Source: Alphaproteobacteria bacterium
GTDB taxonomy: Bacteria; Pseudomonadota; Alphaproteobacteria; Caulobacterales; Hyphomonadaceae
DNA: 37,965 bases
Assembly (NCBI GenBank): GCA_016125405.1
Contig: WGLW01000011.1
Location: 1 to 37,965 of the forward strand
Direction: 5' to 3'
Positions 32,618 through 37,965 of the stretch are shown here, piece after piece. The translations under genes were made by a program, and so were the position numbers. The first letter of the stretch is position 1, and every line of letters starts with the position of its first letter. Under the pieces are notes generated by a model. It did not search any database. It worked only from the letters and a program-made list of their open reading frames with translations, and was not told the origin of the DNA.

Positions 32618-33256
32618 ATGTACGCGCAGCCCTCCTTCCGGATCAGCGACGCCAACGAGTTGAAGGCGTTCATCGCCGCCCGCCGCTTTGGCACGCTGGT
32701 TGTTTCCGGTCCGGAGGGCCCGGTTGCAGCGCACCTGCCGATGATCCTGCAGCCGGGCGAAGGCCACGGCGTGCTGGAAGGCCATGTGGCGCGATCCAAT
32801 CCCGTGGCGGGCCTTGCGGCTGCTGGCGGGCGCGCCATCGCCCTGTTCCACGGATCCGACGCCTATGTGACGCCGTCGCTTTATCCTTCCAAGCGTGAGC
32901 ACGGGCGGACCGTGCCGACATGGAATTACATCGCGGTTGAAGCCGGCGGCGCGCTCGAGGCGTTTTCCGATCCCGCCGAGTTGCGCACTCACGTCGCCGA
33001 GCTCACCGACCTGATGGAAAGCGACGCTGAAACACCCTGGGCGGTCAGCGACGCGCCGGATGACTACATCTCGAAGATGACCGGCGCGATCACCGGCCTT
33101 CGCCTGCGCATCGACCGCATCGAGGGCATGCGCAAGCTGAGCCAGAACCGGCCCGAGCCAGATCGCGCCGGCGTGCTGGCCGGATTTTCGAATTCGCCCC
33201 ACCCGTCCGCAAGAGACCTCGCAGACCACATGAGCAAGGACACGGCCTCCCGATGA
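32618..33256 (+). CDS. FMN-binding PaiB-family protein inside the gcv operon
   Basis: The product has 212 residues of the PaiB/FMN-binding negative transcriptional regulator family, a split-barrel flavin fold. Visible features are the N-terminal [36 protein letters not shown], a central [16 protein letters not shown] and [13 protein letters not shown], then a helical C-terminus. It starts one base after gcvH (AGGGA upstream) and overlaps gcvPA by ATGA, so it is translated with the cleavage system. PaiB represses sporulation and protease genes in Bacillus. Here the role is unknown; a flavin-linked enzyme activity is equally possible. Confidence 0.88.
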   Translation: MYAQPSFRISDANELKAFIAARRFGTLVVSGPEGPVAAHLPMILQPGEGHGVLEGHVARSNPVAGLAAAGGRAIALFHGSDAYVTPSLYPSKREHGRTVPTWNYIAVEAGGALEAFSDPAELRTHVAELTDLMESDAETPWAVSDAPDDYISKMTGAITGLRLRIDRIEGMRKLSQNRPEPDRAGVLAGFSNSPHPSARDLADHMSKDTASR

Positions 33257-34599
33257 GATACCTGCCCCTGACGCCGGACGACCGCGCCGCCATGCTGGCG
33301 GCGACGGGCGCAGCATCGATCGACGATTTCTACACCGACGTGCCCGTCGCTGCGCGGCTGAAACAGCCTGTCGCCGACCTGCCGAACCATCAGGGCGAGC
33401 TGGCGGTCGAACGCCACATGAGCAAGCTGGCGAGGAAGAACCGCACAGCCTCCGAAGGCCCGTTCTTCGTCGGCTGCGGCGCCTACAAGCATCATGTTCC
33501 GGCCAGCGTGGACCACATCATCCAGCGTTCGGAATTCCTGACGAGCTACACGCCCTACCAGCCGGAGATCGCGCAAGGCACGCTGCAGACCCTGTTCGAA
33601 TTCCAGTCGCAGGTAGCGGCGTTGACGGCGATGGATGTCGCCAATGCCTCGATGTACGACGGCTCCACCGCCTGCGCAGAAGCCGCCGTGATGGCTTGCC
33701 GCGTAACGCGCCGCAATACTGTGGTGCTGTCGGGCGGGCTGCACCCGCACTACGCCGAGACCACACGCACGCTTTGCGAAGCGGCAGGCATCAAGGTGAT
33801 CCAGCAACCGGCGGCGGTAGATGGCGAACTGCGCGTGGCGGATGCACTGGACGACACGGTCGCGTGCGTCATCGCCCAGTCGCCCAACGTGTTCGGCACG
33901 GTGACGGACCTTACGCCTGCCGCCGATGCGGCCCACGCCAAGGGCGCGCTGCTGGTCAGCGTATTCACCGAAGTGGTGTCGCTCGGGCTGGTGAAACCGC
34001 CCGGCGAGATGGGCGCGGACATTGCGGTTGGCGAAGGCCAGTCGATCGGCGTGCCGATGGGCTTTGGCGGACCGTATGTCGGCCTCTTCGCCTGCCGTTC
34101 GAAATTCGTGCGCCAGATGCCGGGCAGGCTCTGCGGCGAGACGGTGGACGCCGATGGCCGCCGCGGCTTCGTGCTGACGCTGTCGACGCGCGAACAGCAT
34201 ATCCGGCGCGACAAGGCGACCTCAAATATCTGCACCAATTCCGGCCTCTGCGCCCTCGCCTTCACGGCGCACATGACGCTGCTGGGCGACAAGGGCCTGA
34301 CGCGGCTGGCGAAGCTGAACCATGAAGCGGCGTGCGATCTTGCCGACGCGCTGGAGAAGGTGAAAGGCGTCAAGCTGGTGACGCCGCGATACTTCAACGA
34401 GTTCGCGTTCCGTACACCGAAGCCCGCCGATGATGTGCTGGCGGCGCTGGACGAGAGAGGCGTGGTCGGCGGGGTGCGCGCCTCGCGGCTGTTCCCGATC
34501 GGCAAGTACGACGACATCATCATCGCCGCCGCCACCGAATGCACGACGCCGGCCGACATCGACGCCTACGCCGCCGCGCTCTGGGAGGTGCTGAAATGA
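33253..34599 (+). CDS. gcvPA: glycine dehydrogenase (decarboxylating) subunit 1
   Basis: The product has 448 residues, the N-terminal half of a split P protein. It shows [74 protein letters not shown] and [17 protein letters not shown], all typical of GcvPA. Two-subunit P proteins form an alpha2beta2 enzyme that decarboxylates glycine and loads the H protein. It overlaps the PaiB-like gene at the start and gcvPB at the stop, both by ATGA. Confidence 0.96.
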   Translation: MRYLPLTPDDRAAMLAATGAASIDDFYTDVPVAARLKQPVADLPNHQGELAVERHMSKLARKNRTASEGPFFVGCGAYKHHVPASVDHIIQRSEFLTSYTPYQPEIAQGTLQTLFEFQSQVAALTAMDVANASMYDGSTACAEAAVMACRVTRRNTVVLSGGLHPHYAETTRTLCEAAGIKVIQQPAAVDGELRVADALDDTVACVIAQSPNVFGTVTDLTPAADAAHAKGALLVSVFTEVVSLGLVKPPGEMGADIAVGEGQSIGVPMGFGGPYVGLFACRSKFVRQMPGRLCGETVDADGRRGFVLTLSTREQHIRRDKATSNICTNSGLCALAFTAHMTLLGDKGLTRLAKLNHEAACDLADALEKVKGVKLVTPRYFNEFAFRTPKPADDVLAALDERGVVGGVRASRLFPIGKYDDIIIAAATECTTPADIDAYAAALWEVLK

Positions 34600-36185
34600 C
34601 CATGAACTCCACCGGCCGTTCCACCACTCCAGCCAGCGGCGAAGCCAACATGACCACGACCGTTTCCGGTTCGCGCGGGCTTCTGCAGGCCGAGGGCCTG
34701 ATCTTCGAGATCGGCTCGGCCGACAAGACCGGCGTCGATCTGCCCGAGCCCCGATATCTTGGAAAAGAGAGGGGCCGGGGCGACCGGCTGGGCGGCGTCG
34801 ACCGCTCGGCGTCGACCGGCCTTCCCGGACTCTCGGAGCCGGAAATGATGCGGCACTATGTGCGGCTCAGCCAGAAGAACTACGCCATCGACCTCGGCCT
34901 CTTCCCGCTGGGCTCGTGCACGATGAAGCACAATCCGCGGCTCAACGAGCGCATGGCGCGGCTGCCCGGCTTTGCCGACATCCACCCGATGCAGCCGCAG
35001 GCGACCGTCCAGGGCGCGCTGGAGTTGATCGACGAACTGGCCGGATGGCTGATGAAGCTGACCAACATGCCGGCTGTCGCGATGAGCCCGAAGGCCGGCG
35101 CGCATGGCGAACTGTGCGGCATGCTGGCGATCCGCGCCGCGTTGCTGGCGCGCGGCGAGCCGCATCGCAAGCGCGTTCTGGTTCCGGCGTCGGCGCACGG
35201 CACCAACCCGGCGACGGCGGTGCAGTGCGGCTTCATCGTCGACGAGATCGACGCGGGGCCGGACGGCAAGGTGCACATGGCGCACCTGAAAGAGAAGCTG
35301 GCGGACTCCTCCGACATCGCCGGCATCATGCTGACCAACCCGAACACCTGCGGGCTGTTCGAGAAGGACATCGTCGAGATCGCGAAACTGATCCATGCGG
35401 CGGGCGGGTACTTCTATTGCGACGGCGCGAACTTCAACGCCATCGTGGGGCGCGTGCGCCCCGGCGATCTGGGCGTCGATGCGATGCACATCAACCTGCA
35501 CAAGACGTTTTCGACGCCGCATGGCGGCGGCGGTCCGGGATCGGGACCAACCGTTCTGTCGAAGGCGCTGGCGCCGTTTGCGCCGGTGCCGTTCGTGGTG
35601 AAAACTGCAGACGGCTACAAGCTGGTGGAGCACGAAGGCGCCGGCGAGGCGCAGGAAAGCTTTGGCCGGATGTGCGCCTTCCACGGACAGATGGGCATGT
35701 TCGTCCGCGCCCTCACCTACATGCTGAGCCACGGCGCGGACGGGTTGCGCCAGGTGGCCGAAGACGCGGTGCTGAACGCCAACTACCTGCAGGCCAAGCT
35801 GAAAGGCGAGATGAGCCCCGCTTTCTCCGGCTACTGCATGCACGAGGCGCTGTTCTCCGACGCCTTCCTGAAAGGCACCGAGATCGAGACCATTGATATC
35901 GCCAAGGGTCTGATCGACGAGGGCTACCACCCGATGACCACCTACTTCCCGCTGGTCATTCATGGGGCGATGCTGATCGAGCCGACCGAGACGGAATCGA
36001 AGGCCGAACTCGACCGCTTCATCGACGCGCTGTCATCGGTGGCGCGGCGGGCCAGGCAGAAGGATCCGTCGCTGAAGACCGCGCCGCATCTGGCGCCGGT
36101 GAAACGCCTCGATGAAACGCGGGCGGCGCGGTCTCCGCGTCTGCGCTGGACGCCAGAAACCCCGGCGATGAAAGCGGCGGAGTAG
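34596..36185 (+). CDS. gcvPB: glycine dehydrogenase (decarboxylating) subunit 2
   Basis: The product has 529 residues, the PLP-binding half of the split P protein. PLP attaches to the Lys in [22 protein letters not shown]. Also present are [15 protein letters not shown]-like sequence ([20 protein letters not shown]), PKAGAHGE and GTNPATA. The ATG at 34596 overlaps the gcvPA stop and has GGGAGG eight bases upstream; an ATG at 34650 is possible. The N-terminal 40 residues are Ser/Thr-rich. gcvP completes T-H-P; the L protein is not encoded in the window. Confidence 0.96.
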   Translation: MTMNSTGRSTTPASGEANMTTTVSGSRGLLQAEGLIFEIGSADKTGVDLPEPRYLGKERGRGDRLGGVDRSASTGLPGLSEPEMMRHYVRLSQKNYAIDLGLFPLGSCTMKHNPRLNERMARLPGFADIHPMQPQATVQGALELIDELAGWLMKLTNMPAVAMSPKAGAHGELCGMLAIRAALLARGEPHRKRVLVPASAHGTNPATAVQCGFIVDEIDAGPDGKVHMAHLKEKLADSSDIAGIMLTNPNTCGLFEKDIVEIAKLIHAAGGYFYCDGANFNAIVGRVRPGDLGVDAMHINLHKTFSTPHGGGGPGSGPTVLSKALAPFAPVPFVVKTADGYKLVEHEGAGEAQESFGRMCAFHGQMGMFVRALTYMLSHGADGLRQVAEDAVLNANYLQAKLKGEMSPAFSGYCMHEALFSDAFLKGTEIETIDIAKGLIDEGYHPMTTYFPLVIHGAMLIEPTETESKAELDRFIDALSSVARRARQKDPSLKTAPHLAPVKRLDETRAARSPRLRWTPETPAMKAAE

Positions 36186-36187
36186 GC

Positions 36188-36637
36188 TCAGACCTTCTTG
36201 GTCAGCGCCTGGGCGACGGCTTTGTCGATCCGGCGGGCGCGGGTGTCTTCGGCCTTCGCTTCAGTGATCGAGCGGACGTGTTCCTTGCGGAACGTGTAGG
36301 AGAGCGCATCGAAGCCCTTGGTTGCGCCGGCCTTCTTCAGGGCGGCGGCGAGGTCTTTCGGGATTTCGACGGTGCGCGGCGCATCGTCGATATCGAGCGT
36401 CACTTCGACGGTTTCCCCATCCTTCACACCAGACGCCTCGCGGTGAACTTTCGCCAGCGGCAGCAGGAATTTGCCGCGCATGACGGCGACCGTACTGCGG
36501 TAGCTGTAGCCCTTGAGCGTGACCTTGACCTTCGGCCGCCTGCCGGACCCCAGCGCCTCGACGATGGCGGGCGGCACCTCGATGCCCATCGCGTCCATCT
36601 TTTCGGCCTGCAGCAGTTTGGTCTTGAACTTCGGCAT
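36188..36637 (-). CDS. DUF1905/YdeI-like protein
   Basis: The product has 149 residues. It opens MPKFKTKLLQAEKMDAMGIE and passes through VKVTLKGYSYRSTVAVMRGKFLLPLAKVHRE, a DUF1905 beta-barrel. The C-terminus is a bacteriocin-protection/OmpD-associated (YdeI-like) helical part (ALKKAGATKGFDALSYTFRKEHVRSI, then EDTRARRIDKAVAQAL). GGAGA precedes the ATG at 36637. It converges with gcvPB, two bases apart. The function is not established. Confidence 0.85.
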   Translation of the reverse strand: MPKFKTKLLQAEKMDAMGIEVPPAIVEALGSGRRPKVKVTLKGYSYRSTVAVMRGKFLLPLAKVHREASGVKDGETVEVTLDIDDAPRTVEIPKDLAAALKKAGATKGFDALSYTFRKEHVRSITEAKAEDTRARRIDKAVAQALTKKV

Positions 36638-36743
36638 GCGCCTCTCCCCGTGGCAACGGACGCCCATTCGTCCAGCCTAGAACGAATGGGCAGGCCCTGT
36701 CCCGACAGGCGGCGTCGAGAATTTACGCATCGGATCAAAAACT

Positions 36744-37232
36744 TCAGGGATGCGCCTCGGCGAAGTTGGCCATCTTGTCCCAGCTCGACTTGCCATATTC
36801 GACCGCGCCGAACGAGACGACACCGTCGCGGGCTTCGATCGAGGGGAAGGTGGAGTGGATGGTGACCAGCGTGCCGCCATCCTTCGCCGTGAAGGTGACC
36901 ACCACCTCGAAACCGCGAGGATCGTTGTCAACGCCGCTGTCGTGCGTGTAGGCCAGCCGCTGCGGCGCTTTCAGTTCGCGATAGGTGGTGCGGTTCTGGA
37001 AGTCGCCCATCTCCGGCACGTGCATGATGTAGCGCCGCATGCCGCCGACGCGGAAATCCGAGGACTGCATGGTGATGGTGGTCTGGCCCGGCCCCATCCA
37101 CTGGGCGAAGGCGTCGGGATCCTCCCAGGCGCGCCAGACCGCTTCAGGGCTGGCCGCAACCATCCGCTCCATGATGATCACCGGCTGACCGTCCACCACG
37201 GTCGCCTTTGTCTTGCTTGTGGTCGCCTGCAT
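36744..37232 (-). CDS. SRPBCC (AHSA1-type) protein
   Basis: The product has 162 residues with a START-like fold. It has IIMERMVAASPEAVWRAWEDPDAFAQWMGP and VGGMRRYIMHVPEMGDFQN, ending in FPSIEARDGVVSFGAVEYGKSSWDKM and a short tail. The family binds hydrophobic ligands and is very often paired with an ArsR repressor. The start ATG overlaps the ArsR stop by one base (TGATG), so translation is coupled. The ligand is unknown. Confidence 0.88.
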   Translation of the reverse strand: MQATTSKTKATVVDGQPVIIMERMVAASPEAVWRAWEDPDAFAQWMGPGQTTITMQSSDFRVGGMRRYIMHVPEMGDFQNRTTYRELKAPQRLAYTHDSGVDNDPRGFEVVVTFTAKDGGTLVTIHSTFPSIEARDGVVSFGAVEYGKSSWDKMANFAEAHP

Positions 37233-37582
37233 CACCTTTTGCCTTTCTTCTTTTTCTGCGTCTTGTCGATTGCCTGGAGGTAGGCCTCGAGCTTGTCGAA
37301 GCTGCCGTCCCAGAATGCGCGGTACTGTTCGATCCAGGCGCTGGCGTTCTTCAGCGCCCCGCCCTCCAGCTTGCATGGCCGCCACTGCGCCTCGCGGGAG
37401 CGCGTGATCAGGCCAGCTGACTCCAGCACCTTTAGATGCCGCGAGACAGCCGGAAGCGTCATGTCGAACGGCTCGGCCAGTTCGTTGACCGACGTTTCGC
37501 CCAGCGACAGCCGCGCGAGAATCGCCCGGCGCGTGGGATCGGCAAGGGCTGCGAAGGTTGCGGAGAGAGGATCGGCCGGCAT
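37232..37582 (-). CDS. ArsR-family transcriptional regulator
   Basis: The product has 116 residues and a winged-helix domain: FAALADPTRRAILARLSLGE and VNELAEPFDMTLPAVSRHLKVLESAGLITR, then REAQWRPCKLEGGALKNASAWIEQY. It lacks the metal-binding CxC of arsenic sensors, as usual for the subgroup paired with SRPBCC proteins. A lysine-rich tail ends the protein. It probably represses this two-gene unit; the AT-rich region 37585-37625 upstream is the likely promoter and operator. Confidence 0.92.
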   Translation of the reverse strand: MPADPLSATFAALADPTRRAILARLSLGETSVNELAEPFDMTLPAVSRHLKVLESAGLITRSREAQWRPCKLEGGALKNASAWIEQYRAFWDGSFDKLEAYLQAIDKTQKKKKGKR

Positions 37583-37965
37583 CTATATTTCACATTTTTG
37601 TTAATTAAGCTAAGCGTTAAATACAGACGACGCGGCGGTCCGTCAAGCACCGAAATCTCCACGACGCGTGTGCGCCTGGAGGGAAGCTGCCATCTCGCCC
37701 TCGATGTGGAGGGCCGGGGACGCGGGGAACCCACGTCGGTGTTTAGTCCGGGTGCGCCGTTGCCGGCGCTGAGTGGCGCGGATCGCCCCGCGTCCCCGCG
37801 GTCTGTTCTCGCCGGCCTCGCTTGAGGCCAGTCTTGTATGGGGAGGTCTTTCACTCCCCTGGCGTTGGACGCCGGCGGCGTGCGGGCCGGGGCTGTTCGC
37901 CCCCGGTCCCCGGAAACACTCCTGCGCCTGGAGGGGTTAGCTCATTCACGCAAGGCTCATCACGC
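37583..37965. other. hairpin-rich intergenic region, no convincing gene
   Basis: No open frame here has family features. It holds an AT-rich stretch (37585-37625) and then a run of inverted repeats. GGGGACGCGGGG (37716-37727) pairs with CCCCGCGTCCCC (37786-37797). GGCCTC/GAGGCC lies at 37814-37829, GGGGAG/CTCCCC at 37840-37859 and CCGGGG/CCCCGG at 37887-37906. The 13-mer TGCGCCTGGAGGG occurs at 37671 and again at 37923. This could be a structured RNA or a repeat element that continues past the window. Confidence 0.45.

Noticed and set aside
34566-35963. 465-codon minus-strand frame
   Set aside because: Antisense to gcvPB, which has clear motifs throughout.
37669-37965. RNase P or another known housekeeping RNA at the right end
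   Set aside because: A TAGTCCGGG stretch looked suggestive, but the conserved core motifs of RNase P RNA, tmRNA or SRP RNA could not be found.
1-37965. CRISPR arrays, prophage genes or a complete insertion sequence
   Set aside because: No regularly spaced repeats, phage structural genes or full transposase were seen; only the short IS110-like tail at 303-395.

Overview
The window is GC-rich chromosomal DNA from an alphaproteobacterium. The clearest evidence is a complete PhyR-NepR-EcfG general stress response locus, an arrangement known from that class. The GC content, the gene families and the short palindromes suggest Caulobacterales/Hyphomonadaceae, but that placement is an impression and was not tested.

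Layout. Positions 1-490 hold small perfect hairpins and the last codons of an IS110-type transposase. Next come a membrane GGDEF/EAL protein (minus), a threonine aldolase-like enzyme (minus), and a family 2 glycosyltransferase that a one-base frameshift breaks near 5045. From 5.8 to 13.5 kb lies a metabolic block: two acyl-CoA dehydrogenases, a secreted DUF1579-like protein, a methyltransferase, a GFA-fold protein, a 2-hydroxychromene-2-carboxylate isomerase-like protein, a Tat-exported dienelactone hydrolase, a GNAT acetyltransferase and an SDR oxidoreductase.

From 13.6 to 23.3 kb lies the most striking region. It contains phyR, nepR, ecfG, a HisKA_2 sensor kinase and an atypical receiver protein, surrounded by small envelope and membrane genes: two DUF1328 proteins, an entericidin-like lipoprotein, a glycine-zipper lipoprotein, a lipid kinase/metallophosphoesterase pair and several unknowns. 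I found ten exact GGAAC-N16/17-CGTT sites (the EcfG promoter consensus). Each lies just upstream of one of these genes in the right orientation, and I found none in the other 28 kb. I read this as a compact island in which the regulators sit beside their own regulon, including genes with no assigned function.

From 23.4 to 27.3 kb a minus-strand operon encodes a DUF3604 lipoprotein, a PpiC-type isomerase and a HupE/UreJ-like membrane protein, with a palindrome upstream. A tRNA with CAU anticodon (probably Ile2), a SIMPL-domain protein, a TPR protein, panD and an epoxide hydrolase-like enzyme follow. From 30.8 to 36.2 kb a tandem glycine riboswitch precedes gcvT-gcvH-(PaiB-like)-gcvPA-gcvPB, the glycine cleavage system. 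The right end carries a DUF1905-type protein, an ArsR regulator coupled to an SRPBCC protein, and 380 bp of hairpin-rich DNA with no convincing gene.
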